DNA of 64,000 nt from WTFY01 sp026713925 (GTDB taxonomy: Bacteria > Pseudomonadota > Gammaproteobacteria > UBA4575), in the NCBI GenBank assembly GCA_963662355.1, contig OY759361.1, positions 620,001 to 684,000 of the forward strand. Reading direction: 5' to 3'. Under the pieces are notes generated by a model. It saw nothing but the letters and a program-made list of their open reading frames with translations, was not told where the DNA came from and searched no databases. Made by a program: the position numbers and the translations under genes. Below are positions 16,096 through 24,846 of the stretch, in pieces (within the stretch, counting starts at the first letter, position 1; every line of letters starts with the position of its first letter).

Positions 16096-18243
16096 CTAAG
16101 CCGCTTCAGCCCGTGCTTTTTCGACCTGTGCAAGGCATGAATAGAACGAGGGACTCCAGCCAATATCCGTCAGCTCTTCCGAGATCAGGGCGTTCGCATT
16201 CACCCCGCCCGGCGTATTGCTGCCCTTGAACTGCTTCTGGGTGCTGCATACCCCGGGAAGCAGGCCGTCGATGATCACGGCATGCGCGTACGTCTCCCCG
16301 CGGTCATTGTACAGGCGGCACAGATCGCCGTCCTCGATGCCGCGTTCGAAGGCGTCTTCGGGGCACAGTTCCACGGTGGGCCTGGACATCATCGCCTGCA
16401 GCCTGGGCACGGTCTGGAACGAATCACCGATGAAGTAGTGCGGCGCGTTGCTCAGCACCTGAAGCGGGAATTTTTTCCTGCGTTCATAGTTCTCCTGGCC
16501 TTCCTCCTCCGGCAGGTATGTGGGCAGGGGGGACTGGCCCTGGTTCTTGATTTCCTCGGACCAGATGTTGATCTTCCCCGTCTCCGTGGGCCAGCCGAGT
16601 TTCAGCCAGTCCCGGTTCGGCGAATCGACGTTGCAGCGCATCCAGCCATTCTCCTTGAGTCCCTGCATCGTGATGCCTTCCATGCCGGGGTGTCCCTCAT
16701 CGCAGATGATCTCCTTGATCATGTCCTCGTCCGACTGCTCGAACGTATCCTCGTCATAGCCCATTTTCCTGGCCAGCCTCCTGAACACTTCCGTGTTGCA
16801 CAGGCTCTCCCCGAGGGGCTGGATACAGGGCTGGCTCATGTTGTAGATGTAGTGGCCCCAGGGGGCATGCAGGTCCCAGCGTTCCAGTTGCGTATCGGCC
16901 GGCAGCACGATGTCCGCATACAGGCAGGTGTCGGTCCACACCGGGTCATGCACCGCAACGAAGAGATCGTCGCGCATCAGGCCCTTGCGGACGTTGGTGG
17001 TGTTCGGTGCACAATTGGCGGGATCCGAGTTGTACACGAACAGGGACTTGATCGGTGGATCGAGCGGGTCGCCGTTCATGTCCCGGTGATCCGCCAGCGC
17101 GCGCCCGATCTGCACCATGTTGATGGTACGCTTGGACGCCCGGTCACCCAGGTCCGGCCGTTGCAGCTTGCCGAGCTGCAGGCGCATCCAGTTTTCCTCA
17201 CCGGTCCAGCCCAGGTACCCCCCGCATTTTTCACGCCACGCACCGGTGATGCAGGGCAAGAGCATGACGGCCCGACAGGTCTGGCCTGAGTTCCTGTGCC
17301 GGTTCAGGCCCCAGCCGGTGCGGATAGTCGTTTTCCTGCTCGCCGCGTACGTCCTGGCAAGCTTTTCGATCTCCGAAGCCTTGATGCCCGTTATGCTGGA
17401 CACTTTCTCCAGGGGCCATTTCGGGAGCTCGTCTCGTATCAGCTGTTCCCAGCCATGGGTGTACTGTTTCAGGAATGCCTCATCATGCAGTCCGGCCTCC
17501 ACAATGATTTTCATCATTCCCAGCGCCAGGGCGGCATCCGTCCCCGGGCGCGGCTGGATGTGCCAGTCCGCAAATTCGGTGGTGCGTGTCTTTCTGGGGT
17601 CGATCGCGACGATCGTGGCACCGCGCTCCCTGGCTTCCTCCACGAACGGGATCAGGTGCACCCCCGTGCTGACGATGTTGTTCGCCCACAGGATCACCAG
17701 GTCGGCATCCGGGATGTCCTCGGTGCTCGGGCCATCTGCCAGCCCGTAGGTGTAGATGTGTGTCCAGATTCCTGCCCAGGCACAGATGGACTGGTCAAGC
17801 CTTGCGGCTTCCATCTTGTTCCAGAAGCGCTGGTCCATGCCCCAGAAACCGATCAGCCCCAGCGTGCCCGAATAGGAATACGGCTGTACGGCTTCCGGCC
17901 CATACTCGGCAATCACTGACTTGAAATTGTCCGTGATGGTATCCAGGGCCTCATCCCAGGAGATTCTTTCGAATCTTGCCCCCGGCCCTTTTGGCCCGAC
18001 GCGCTTGCGGGGATAAAGGACCCGGCTGTCGTTGTAGACCAGGTCCAGGTAGTGATTGACCTTGTTGCACAGATACCCGCGTGTGATGGGGTTGGTCGGG
18101 TCACCCTCCACGCGAACGGCTTTGCCGGATGCATCATCTACAGTGACCAGCATCGAGCAACCGTCCGGGCAGTCATGGGGACACACCACATGGTGCTGGG
18201 AATGTCCGGCAGGTGGTTCAGGTCGAACAGCGTGTGTGCCCAT
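16096..18243 (-). CDS. Molybdopterin-dependent oxidoreductase (DMSO reductase superfamily)
   Basis: The 715-residue protein carries an N-terminal [4Fe-4S] site C21-x3-C25-x3-C29-x29-C59 (CPHDCPDGCSM ... GYLCNK), then molybdopterin-guanine-dinucleotide binding domains (LVILWANN, IVAIDPRKTRT, and the C-terminal dinucleotide-binding barrel around FPLQVLSNAP). A cysteine at 154 (SICAWAG) falls where the metal-ligand loop is expected, but the ligand cannot be assigned with certainty. No Tat or Sec signal is present, so it should be cytoplasmic. No iron-sulfur or membrane subunit accompanies it. It lies 22 bases after the hydroxylase gene and 29 before the reductase-ferredoxin gene. The substrate is unknown; an alcohol, aldehyde or hydratase-type reaction on the hydroxylase product is a guess. 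Confidence 0.88.
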   Translation of the reverse strand: MGTHAVRPEPPAGHSQHHVVCPHDCPDGCSMLVTVDDASGKAVRVEGDPTNPITRGYLCNKVNHYLDLVYNDSRVLYPRKRVGPKGPGARFERISWDEALDTITDNFKSVIAEYGPEAVQPYSYSGTLGLIGFWGMDQRFWNKMEAARLDQSICAWAGIWTHIYTYGLADGPSTEDIPDADLVILWANNIVSTGVHLIPFVEEARERGATIVAIDPRKTRTTEFADWHIQPRPGTDAALALGMMKIIVEAGLHDEAFLKQYTHGWEQLIRDELPKWPLEKVSSITGIKASEIEKLARTYAASRKTTIRTGWGLNRHRNSGQTCRAVMLLPCITGAWREKCGGYLGWTGEENWMRLQLGKLQRPDLGDRASKRTINMVQIGRALADHRDMNGDPLDPPIKSLFVYNSDPANCAPNTTNVRKGLMRDDLFVAVHDPVWTDTCLYADIVLPADTQLERWDLHAPWGHYIYNMSQPCIQPLGESLCNTEVFRRLARKMGYDEDTFEQSDEDMIKEIICDEGHPGMEGITMQGLKENGWMRCNVDSPNRDWLKLGWPTETGKINIWSEEIKNQGQSPLPTYLPEEEGQENYERRKKFPLQVLSNAPHYFIGDSFQTVPRLQAMMSRPTVELCPEDAFERGIEDGDLCRLYNDRGETYAHAVIIDGLLPGVCSTQKQFKGSNTPGGVNANALISEELTDIGWSPSFYSCLAQVEKARAEAA

Positions 18244-18265
18244 GGGCGCACTCCTTTTCGTGTTG

Positions 18266-19447
18266 TCAGGCCGAAGCCGTGTGGTGGGGGACGGACTCTT
18301 CCAGTTCCTTGATTCCGCTCTCCCGGTTTTCTTTCCTGGTCAGCTCCAGCTCCTCCGGGGTGGCGTATTTTTCATCCCATTCCTTGAGCATGGGAACCAT
18401 CACTTTAAAAAACAGGGGAGGGATCCATGCGATCACCGTCATCGTCAGGTACCCGAAGGGGCACTGCGGGTCGTCCGGATACGCCTTGAGGTCCTGGTAG
18501 CGGCTGCTGTCGGCATGGTGCGCCCCGTGACGGCCGAGATTCAGCAGAATCCAGTTGCCCCAGGCATTATTGCTGGAGAAGGTCACCCTCGGGGTAATCG
18601 GTTGGCCTTCTTCCCGGACCAGCCCGTAATGGGAGAAAAAGTTAAGCCCTTCCAGGATGAACTTGGCATAGGCGATCGCCAAAAGGTAGGCCAGAAAACA
18701 CACCCAGCCGCCACCGATGATGACCAGCGCCATCACCAGGGCGCCTCGCAGCCAAGCCTGCACGATCCGGTTCCCGAGTGAGAACGCAGAGTGGCCGGCA
18801 TCGTTCAGCCTGCGCTTTTCAACGTCCCAGCCGCTCTTCCACTGGGTCCATGTGCCGACCGTTTGAAAATGATAAAAATGGATGCCCCGTATGGGCGTCA
18901 CCGCGTCTTGCTCGGGAAAGCCCAGGTTCTTGTGATGACCGTAGACATGCTCCACGGCAAAGTTGGTGCCGAACATCAACGCGAAGACCCACTCCCCGAT
19001 CTTCGTGTCCACGATGTCGTCGGTACGTGAAACCAGTTCATGCCCCATGACGATGCCTTGCACACCCAGGATGATCCCGAGTGACAGCGCGGCGCCCGAG
19101 TAGTGATACCAGGCGTTCTCACCGCGAACCGCCAGGGCATCGTATCCGAACTGTTCGAGTGTGAATTTCCCGACACCCAGCAGGTCTGCCGCGCTGAATG
19201 CCCAGATAAAGGTCAACAGGGCGATGACCAGGAACAGGGAGATCGAGTATACGATCGCATCGCAGATCCAGCCAAAACCGTAACGGGGCTCCGAATTGTC
19301 CTCCCTGCTCAGCAGTTCGCCTCCGACCCCTGCAATGAACATGAACGCAACCCCGAACCACATCCACCAGCCTCCAACGATGAAGCTCGCGGCGGTACCC
19401 AAGGTCACAATCCAGTTCAGCCATCCGAACTTTAGATATTTCCACAT
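18266..19447 (-). CDS. AlkB/XylM-like membrane di-iron hydroxylase with a divergent first His box
   Basis: A 393-residue integral membrane protein of the fatty-acid-desaturase/alkane-monooxygenase superfamily. Hydrophobic spans occupy 10-40, 62-90, 116-135, 152-165, 235-262 and 333-352. Histidine box 2 is EHVYGHH (166-172), box 3 is LGRHGAHH (304-311), and the AlkB-type NFFSHYGL motif (269-276) is present. Box 1 reads GHELVSR (135-141): H136 is there, but the second histidine of HExxH is Ser140. Start ATG 19447 has GAGGAAA upstream. It heads an operon with the molybdoenzyme and the reductase-ferredoxin. No rubredoxin gene is nearby, so the fused reductase is the likely electron donor. Substrate unknown. 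Confidence 0.85.
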   Translation of the reverse strand: MWKYLKFGWLNWIVTLGTAASFIVGGWWMWFGVAFMFIAGVGGELLSREDNSEPRYGFGWICDAIVYSISLFLVIALLTFIWAFSAADLLGVGKFTLEQFGYDALAVRGENAWYHYSGAALSLGIILGVQGIVMGHELVSRTDDIVDTKIGEWVFALMFGTNFAVEHVYGHHKNLGFPEQDAVTPIRGIHFYHFQTVGTWTQWKSGWDVEKRRLNDAGHSAFSLGNRIVQAWLRGALVMALVIIGGGWVCFLAYLLAIAYAKFILEGLNFFSHYGLVREEGQPITPRVTFSSNNAWGNWILLNLGRHGAHHADSSRYQDLKAYPDDPQCPFGYLTMTVIAWIPPLFFKVMVPMLKEWDEKYATPEELELTRKENRESGIKELEESVPHHTASA

Positions 19448-19748
19448 AGTCGTTTCCTCAAGCCAGATCAAAAAACATGTTACAGCGTCAAAAAACAACT
19501 TTTGCCGGGTTCTTTCGGCCCTCCTGGCGTTTGCGATACGGGTTACCAATACTCCTGTTTCTGAATGCATCGGCTTTTTTAGGCGCTACCACTAGCGTAC
19601 CCATTTTGGGCTAGAAAAGTCAACTACTGCATGGTATGCTTTCGCGGGGCTAAGAATAAAGCCTGATAAAGAATATAACAACAAGGCGCCTGTCGCCAAA
19701 AGAGGGTTTGCCAGATGAAAAACCCCGCAGTGATATAGAGGAGCTCTG
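19448..19748. promoter_or_regulatory. Divergent control region of the catabolic island
   Basis: These 301 bases separate the hydroxylase operon (minus) from the ABC importer operon (plus), so both promoters must lie here. TCAAAAAACA occurs twice in direct repeat (about 19468-19477 and 19488-19497) near the hydroxylase side. Near livG are two short inverted repeats, GGCG/CGCC (19685-19697) and GGGTTT/AAACCC (19704-19725). AT-rich segments around 19650-19680 could hold a promoter. No regulator gene lies inside the island, so control is probably by a distant factor. Confidence 0.45.
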
Positions 19749-20537
19749 ATGCCAGGCGATGTGTCTGCTGGTAACGGAGTGCTTCTGGAAACCAATGACA
19801 TTTCCCTGTCGTTCAAGGGCGTGACAGCCCTTTCCAATGTCAGCCTGAAGGTTCACAAGGGTGAAATCTGTGCCCTGATCGGTCCGAACGGCGCCGGCAA
19901 GAGTTCACTGCTTAACGTGATTAACGGGGTGTACCGACCCCAGCACGGCGAGGTGGTTTTCGACGGCAGGCATTTCCAGAAGATCTCGCCCCTGGTCGCG
20001 GCACAACGCGGGATCGGGCGAACCTTCCAGCACAATGCATTGTTCGAGAGGCTGACGGTCCTGGACAACGTCCTGGCCGGACTTGCGCGGTGCAGCAAGA
20101 CCACGTTCCTGGAGAATATTTTCGGTGTCGGCCGGGACCGTGCTGAAAAAAGGCAGTTTCTTGCACTGGCCAACGGGATCATCTCCTTTCTCAACCTTGA
20201 GGAACATGCTGACACGGTTGTCTCGACCCTTCCGTTCGGTACTCAAAAGCGGGTCGACCTGGCCCGTGCGCTGGTATCCGAACCCAAGCTCCTGCTGCTG
20301 GACGAACCGATGGCGGGAATGAACCAGGAAGAAAAACAGGAGATGAGCCGCATCGTCTCGGAGGTAAATTCGCGCTTTGAAATCACCATCGTGCTGATCG
20401 AGCATGACATCGGCATTGTCATGGGACTGGCACATCGCATCGTGGTGCTGGACTACGGGCGCAAGATTGCCGATGGAATGCCGGAGCACGTGCGCAATGA
20501 CCCGGTCGTGATCAAGGCCTACCTTGGCGAAGACTAG
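19749..20537 (+). CDS. livG: Branched-chain amino acid-type ABC transporter ATPase, LivG-like
   Basis: One of two cytoplasmic ATPases powering the importer encoded by the next genes. Walker A is GPNGAGKSS, followed by the LivG-typical GRTFQHNALFERLTVLDNV, a signature in the TLPFGTQKRVDLARAL region (the canonical LSGGQ is replaced by LPFGTQ, as in this subfamily), Walker B LLLLDEPMAGMNQEE and the H-loop IEHDI. 262 residues. GAGGAG lies five bases before the ATG. First gene of the plus arm of the island. The family transports branched-chain amino acids, amides, urea or aromatic acids, so substrate cannot be read from the ATPase. Confidence 0.93.
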   Translation: MPGDVSAGNGVLLETNDISLSFKGVTALSNVSLKVHKGEICALIGPNGAGKSSLLNVINGVYRPQHGEVVFDGRHFQKISPLVAAQRGIGRTFQHNALFERLTVLDNVLAGLARCSKTTFLENIFGVGRDRAEKRQFLALANGIISFLNLEEHADTVVSTLPFGTQKRVDLARALVSEPKLLLLDEPMAGMNQEEKQEMSRIVSEVNSRFEITIVLIEHDIGIVMGLAHRIVVLDYGRKIADGMPEHVRNDPVVIKAYLGED

Positions 20538-20562
20538 GCACAAGCAAACTTTGGAGTCGTAG

Positions 20563-21438
20563 ATGATACTGGAAGTGATATTGGGGGGACTGCTGGCGGG
20601 AGTACTGTATTCGTCCGTGGCGCTCGGGTTCGTGCTCATCTACAAGGCATCCGGGGTATTCAACTTCGCACAGGGCGCGATGGTACTGTTTGCGGCCTTG
20701 ATTTACGTGACACTTGTCGATGCCGGCGCCCCGTTCTGGCTCTCGCTGTTCGCGGTGCTGGTGGTGATGATTGCGTGTGCGGTGCTGATCGAGCGCTTCA
20801 TGCTGCGTCCCATGGCAAACCGCGATCCCATCGTCCTGTTCGTGGCCACCTTGGGACTCAGTTTCATCATCGAGGGCGTGGCGCAGATGACGATGGGAAC
20901 TGACGTCCACATCCTGGAGCTCGGGATTGCGGATGGCGCCATTCAGATCGGCAATCTGTGGCTGAGTGAATTTGACCTGTTTGCCACCGCAATGGCTATC
21001 CTGCTGGTCATCATCATTACCTTTGTTTTCAACATCACGCGCATAGGCATCTCGCTGCGCGCGGTCGCCGATGACGTGTTGGCGGCGCAATCGATTGGCA
21101 TTCAGCTGCCGTACGTCTGGCGCATTGTATGGAGCGTGGCCGGATTCATCGCGCTGGTCGCCGGGCTGCTTTGGGGAGCCCGTCAAGGGGTCCAGTTTTC
21201 GCTGACCCTGTCAGCACTCAAGGCATTGCCGGTGCTGATCATAGGTGGTTTCTCCTCCATGAGCGGGGCCATCATTGCCGGGCTGCTGGTCGGGGCATGT
21301 GAAAGCCTGGCTGATTTCTACCTGGGCCCGATCTTTCGTGGCAGCGTATCGAACTGGTTCGTATACGTGCTGGCGGTCGCCTTCCTGCTGTTCAGGCCGG
21401 CCGGCCTTTTTGGCGAACGTGCGATCGAGAGGGTTTGA
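20563..21438 (+). CDS. livH: Branched-chain amino acid-type ABC permease, LivH-like
   Basis: A 291-residue inner-membrane permease with about eight hydrophobic spans and the LivH-type opening (LLAGVLYSSVALGFVLIYKASGVFNFAQGAM) split over the first two spans. The cytoplasmic coupling loop is near FNITRIGISLRAVADD and the conserved GARQG/GGFSSMSGA segments are present. GGAG lies upstream of the ATG at 20563. It is followed by livM after three bases. It pairs with LivM to form the channel for the compound bound by the periplasmic protein at 22713-24056. Confidence 0.93.
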   Translation: MILEVILGGLLAGVLYSSVALGFVLIYKASGVFNFAQGAMVLFAALIYVTLVDAGAPFWLSLFAVLVVMIACAVLIERFMLRPMANRDPIVLFVATLGLSFIIEGVAQMTMGTDVHILELGIADGAIQIGNLWLSEFDLFATAMAILLVIIITFVFNITRIGISLRAVADDVLAAQSIGIQLPYVWRIVWSVAGFIALVAGLLWGARQGVQFSLTLSALKALPVLIIGGFSSMSGAIIAGLLVGACESLADFYLGPIFRGSVSNWFVYVLAVAFLLFRPAGLFGERAIERV

Positions 21439-21441
21439 GCC

Positions 21442-22518
21442 ATGTCAGACATCAAGAGCCTAGCTGAATCCGCCACGGTCATGAGTCGGCCGGGCAAGCA
21501 GAACGAGGGGATGAAGCGAACTGCGCTCTGGGTGCTGGCCATTGCCGCGTCCTTTTTGCCGCTCAGCTTCAGTGACTACTGGATCAGCTCGATCATCATT
21601 CCGATGCTGGTGATGGGCCTGGCGGGCGTTGGAGTCAATTTTCTGATGGGGTACGCCGGATGTGTTTCGATCGGATCTGCTGCCTTCATGGCGGTGGGCG
21701 CCTTTTCGGCATACAACCTGATCCTGCGCGCCCCGATGTTGCCGTTGCCGGTCGTCATCGTCCTGGCAGGACTGATTGCGGCACTGTTCGGAGTCTTGTT
21801 TGGGCTGCCCAGCCTGCGGATAAAAGGGTTCTACCTGATCGTGTCGACCCTTGCCGCGCAATTTTTCTTCGAATGGCTGTTTACGAATTTCGCCTGGTTC
21901 TGCAACTATAACCTGTCCCTGACCATCACGGCCCCGCGCCTGGAGATCTTTGGCTGGAATCTCAAGACGGTCCACGGCCGTTACCTGATGGTGATCGTTA
22001 CCACGCTCACCCTGGTCGCGCTGGCGTACAGCATCGCCCGCAGTCGCCTCGGTCGGGAATGGATGGCCGTCAGTGACATGGAAACCTCCGCTACCGTCAC
22101 GGGGATCAGGGTTGGCAGCCGCAAGCTCCTAGCCTTTGGCATCAGCTCTTTTTATTGCGGGGTCGCAGGCGTACTCTGGGCATTCTGTTACCTGGGCACC
22201 AGCAACGCGCTGTCCTTCGACCTCGACAAGTCCTTTGAAATCCTGTTCATCGTGATCATAGGCGGCGCCGCGAACATCTTCGGCAACTTTATCGGTGCGG
22301 CCTTCATCGTCCTGACCCCCATATTTCTCACGCTGGCCGTGGTCGGCCTGGGGCTGACGGACTATGTCAATATCGGAACCCTCACGAACGTGCAGCGGGT
22401 GATATTCGGCGTCCTGATTATCTACATTCTGATAAAAGAACCGGACGGCCTTTACAGGCTGTTGCAGCGCATCGCCGCAGCGCTGTTCAACCGGGTTCGA
22501 CGACCGGGTACCGCCTGA
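21442..22518 (+). CDS. livM: Branched-chain amino acid-type ABC permease, LivM-like
   Basis: A 358-residue permease with about ten membrane spans and LivM features: GYAGCVSIGSAAFMAVGA near residue 70, the FGLPSLRIKGFYLIV block, and GGAANIFGNFIGAA near 275. A polar N-terminal extension of about 30 residues precedes the first span. It starts three bases after the livH stop, so the pair is translationally linked. A 194-base spacer with a strong hairpin follows before the binding protein gene, which is probably how the binding protein is expressed at a different level. Confidence 0.92.
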   Translation: MSDIKSLAESATVMSRPGKQNEGMKRTALWVLAIAASFLPLSFSDYWISSIIIPMLVMGLAGVGVNFLMGYAGCVSIGSAAFMAVGAFSAYNLILRAPMLPLPVVIVLAGLIAALFGVLFGLPSLRIKGFYLIVSTLAAQFFFEWLFTNFAWFCNYNLSLTITAPRLEIFGWNLKTVHGRYLMVIVTTLTLVALAYSIARSRLGREWMAVSDMETSATVTGIRVGSRKLLAFGISSFYCGVAGVLWAFCYLGTSNALSFDLDKSFEILFIVIIGGAANIFGNFIGAAFIVLTPIFLTLAVVGLGLTDYVNIGTLTNVQRVIFGVLIIYILIKEPDGLYRLLQRIAAALFNRVRRPGTA

Positions 22519-22569
22519 TGAGGTTAATACCCTGCGCAGCACCGGACCTGCTGGGCACCATGATTGAAC

Positions 22570-22607
22570 GTACGGGCCACCGGTGCCGGGGGGTTGGTGT
22601 CCCGTAC
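22570..22607 (+). repeat. Strong intercistronic hairpin between livM and the binding protein gene
   Basis: GTACGGGcCACC pairs with GGTGtCCCGTAC (11 base pairs and one mismatch) around a 14-base loop. There is no T-tract. Such hairpins often protect the downstream binding-protein mRNA or trim transcription between cistrons. Confidence 0.55.
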
Positions 22608-22616
22608 ACAACACAC

Positions 22617-22628
22617 AAAGGAGGTGAT
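22617..22628 (+). promoter_or_regulatory. Orphan, near-perfect Shine-Dalgarno sequence
   Basis: AAAGGAGGTGAT is complementary over 11 bases to the usual 3' end of 16S rRNA, yet no start codon follows at 5-12 bases. The binding protein ATG at 22713 has its own GAGGAG. A possible TTG at 22640 would start a 12-codon leader but is too far. It may be a ribosome standby site. Confidence 0.45.
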
Positions 22629-22712
22629 ACCACGCGTATTTGCGCCTGCCGCCGTATCGCGGGACAGGATTCGACTAAATACACACACAAATAATTACGA
22701 GGAGAACAGACC

Positions 22713-24056
22713 ATGATTTTAAATCAACTCAAGTACACGCTGCTTGCCGCCGTACTGAGCCTTGCAAGCGTCCAGGCAGTACTGGCAGCCGGGGCGCACG
22801 AAGGGGAGCAATTCTACCCCCTGTTTACCTACCGGACCGGGGCCTACGCTAATGTTGGCACCTCAATCGTAGGTGGGCAGAAAGACTACCTGGTGTACCA
22901 GAACGAAACCCAGGGTGGGGTCAACGGTGTCAAGCACTACATGGTGGAGTGCGAAACCGCATACGATATCGACCGGGGCATTGAGTGCTTCGACCGGTAT
23001 GTAAAAGGCCACGAAGGGGCTCCCACGGCCACGATTACGAGCATGTCTTCAGGCCTGTTCGCAGCCACCGTGGAGAGGAACCGCGAGAACAAGATGCCGC
23101 ATATGATCCCGGGTGGCGGTCAAGCTACCGCGATTGACGGACGCTACAATGAATATCAGTTTTCAGTGATGTTTGACTACTGGAGACAGTCACAGGTTGT
23201 TGTTGAATACATTGCGCAGCGTCTGGGCGGTCATGACAAACTCAAGGACCAGGTGATCGTCACGCTGTACCACGATTCCGGGTACGGTCGTGAAACCCTT
23301 GAACCCATGAAGATCCTGTCAGAGCAGTACGGCTTCAAAGATGTGCAGATTCCTGTCGCGCATCCGGGTGTTCAGCAAGAAGCGCACTGGCAACAGATTC
23401 GCAACGTGAAGGGTGACTGGGTGTATTACCGTGCCTGGGGCGCAATGACGCCTGTGGGCATCAAGACAGCCAAGCGCACGGGTTTCCCGGTAGATCACAT
23501 AGTGGGTGATATCTGGTCCACCTCGGAAGATGATGTACGTCCTGCAGGAGAGGCCGCAATCGGCTACACGGGAGTCAACATTTTCCCGCCGGGAACGGAT
23601 TTCGAACTCCTCAAGAGGATCAAGGAGACCCTGTATGACGAGGGCAAGGGTGATCTCAAGGAGATGGAGCGATTCGGCACGGTGTACTACAACTTCGGTG
23701 TCATCACGTCATTGATCTATGCCGAGATGCTGCGTACCGGCCACGAGAAGTTTGGCAACAGACCCTTGAACGGCGAGGAAGCCAGGTGGGCGTATGAGCA
23801 TATGGAAATCGACCAGGCGCGCATCGATGAACTGGGTGCAAACGGTTTGCTGGCTCCACTCAAGCTCTCACGCTGTAACCACCAGGGTGAAAAAATCCAG
23901 GCCAAAGTGGTCCAATGGACCGGTGACGGCTGGGATTCAACAGACTGGATAGAGATCGATACGCAGATGTTCGTGCCTACCTTCACTGCAAGAGCTGCAG
24001 CCCAGGCACAGGAACAGGGTGTACCGAAACGTGACCTGCCCGAGTGCGAAGCCTAG
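22713..24056 (+). CDS. Periplasmic substrate-binding protein of the Liv-type ABC importer
   Basis: A 447-residue type I periplasmic binding protein (Peripla_BP_6 group) with a signal peptide (1-25, cleavage after VLA). It delivers its ligand to LivHM. Blocks such as IVGGQKDYLVYQNETQGG, ALYHDSGYGRE-like VTLYHDSGYGRETLEP and YNFGVITSLIYAEML are seen in binding proteins of this group. It is longer than classical LivJ (about 370), mainly through a C-terminal extension rich in charged residues. GAGGAG lies upstream of the ATG. With catabolic enzymes on both sides, the ligand is probably the compound these enzymes oxidise rather than leucine; that is inference. Confidence 0.88.
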   Translation: MILNQLKYTLLAAVLSLASVQAVLAAGAHEGEQFYPLFTYRTGAYANVGTSIVGGQKDYLVYQNETQGGVNGVKHYMVECETAYDIDRGIECFDRYVKGHEGAPTATITSMSSGLFAATVERNRENKMPHMIPGGGQATAIDGRYNEYQFSVMFDYWRQSQVVVEYIAQRLGGHDKLKDQVIVTLYHDSGYGRETLEPMKILSEQYGFKDVQIPVAHPGVQQEAHWQQIRNVKGDWVYYRAWGAMTPVGIKTAKRTGFPVDHIVGDIWSTSEDDVRPAGEAAIGYTGVNIFPPGTDFELLKRIKETLYDEGKGDLKEMERFGTVYYNFGVITSLIYAEMLRTGHEKFGNRPLNGEEARWAYEHMEIDQARIDELGANGLLAPLKLSRCNHQGEKIQAKVVQWTGDGWDSTDWIEIDTQMFVPTFTARAAAQAQEQGVPKRDLPECEA

Positions 24057-24084
24057 ACGTTAGACCCGGATAACCGTTTCGAGC

Positions 24085-24846
24085 ATGAACGATTTTCTTA
24101 ATCTCTCTAACGTCGAGGTCCACTACGGCCAGGCCATTCTTGCCGTACAGAACGTGACCATGGCGGTCGAACAGGGATCGATCGTATCCCTGTTTGGCGC
24201 CAATGGGGCGGGGAAGTCCACGACCCTGAAGGCGATCTCCAAACTTCTCGAACAGGAGAGAGGCGAGGTCACCAAAGGTGAAATCACCTGGCGCGGGGAG
24301 TCTCTTGACCGTCTCTCCGCTTCCGACCTCGTTGCCAAGGGCGTGGTTCAGGTACTGGAAGGCCGACACGTTTTCCCGCAGCTTACTGTGGAAGAAAATC
24401 TCAAGGCCGGCGCATTCGTGCGACGGCCCAGCCGCGCCCAGATGGACAGGAATCTGGAGCAGATATACGGATGGTTTCCGCGTCTCAAGGACATACGCAG
24501 AAACAAGGCGGGGCTAACCTCGGGCGGTGAACAGCAGATGCTCGCCATTGGACGTGCGTTAATGACCCGGCCTGTCCTGGTTCTGCTGGACGAGCCTTCG
24601 ATGGGTCTTGCACCCGTCATCATCCATGAAATTTTCGACATCATTAAGGTGATGAACCGTGAAAACAATGTCAGTTTTCTGATTGCCGAGCAAAACGTCG
24701 GCCTTACCATGAAATACGCCGACTACTGTTACATCCTGGAAAACGGCAGTGTCGCCGTATCCGGCGAGGTCGACACGCTGGCAGCCCGTGATGATATCAA
24801 GGAGTTTTATCTGGGCTCGAACAAAGGCAACGGGGAAACACCATGA
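24085..24846 (+). CDS. livF: Branched-chain amino acid-type ABC transporter ATPase, LivF-like
   Basis: The second ATPase of the importer, 253 residues. Walker A GANGAGKST, the LivF-typical VLEGRHVFPQLTVEENL, signature LTSGGEQQMLAIGRAL, Walker B VLLDEPSMGLAP and H-loop/switch EQNVGL are all present. It begins 28 bases after the binding protein gene. Its stop codon overlaps an ATG (24843) that opens a short degenerate copy of the beginning of the next gene. Confidence 0.93.
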   Translation: MNDFLNLSNVEVHYGQAILAVQNVTMAVEQGSIVSLFGANGAGKSTTLKAISKLLEQERGEVTKGEITWRGESLDRLSASDLVAKGVVQVLEGRHVFPQLTVEENLKAGAFVRRPSRAQMDRNLEQIYGWFPRLKDIRRNKAGLTSGGEQQMLAIGRALMTRPVLVLLDEPSMGLAPVIIHEIFDIIKVMNRENNVSFLIAEQNVGLTMKYADYCYILENGSVAVSGEVDTLAARDDIKEFYLGSNKGNGETP

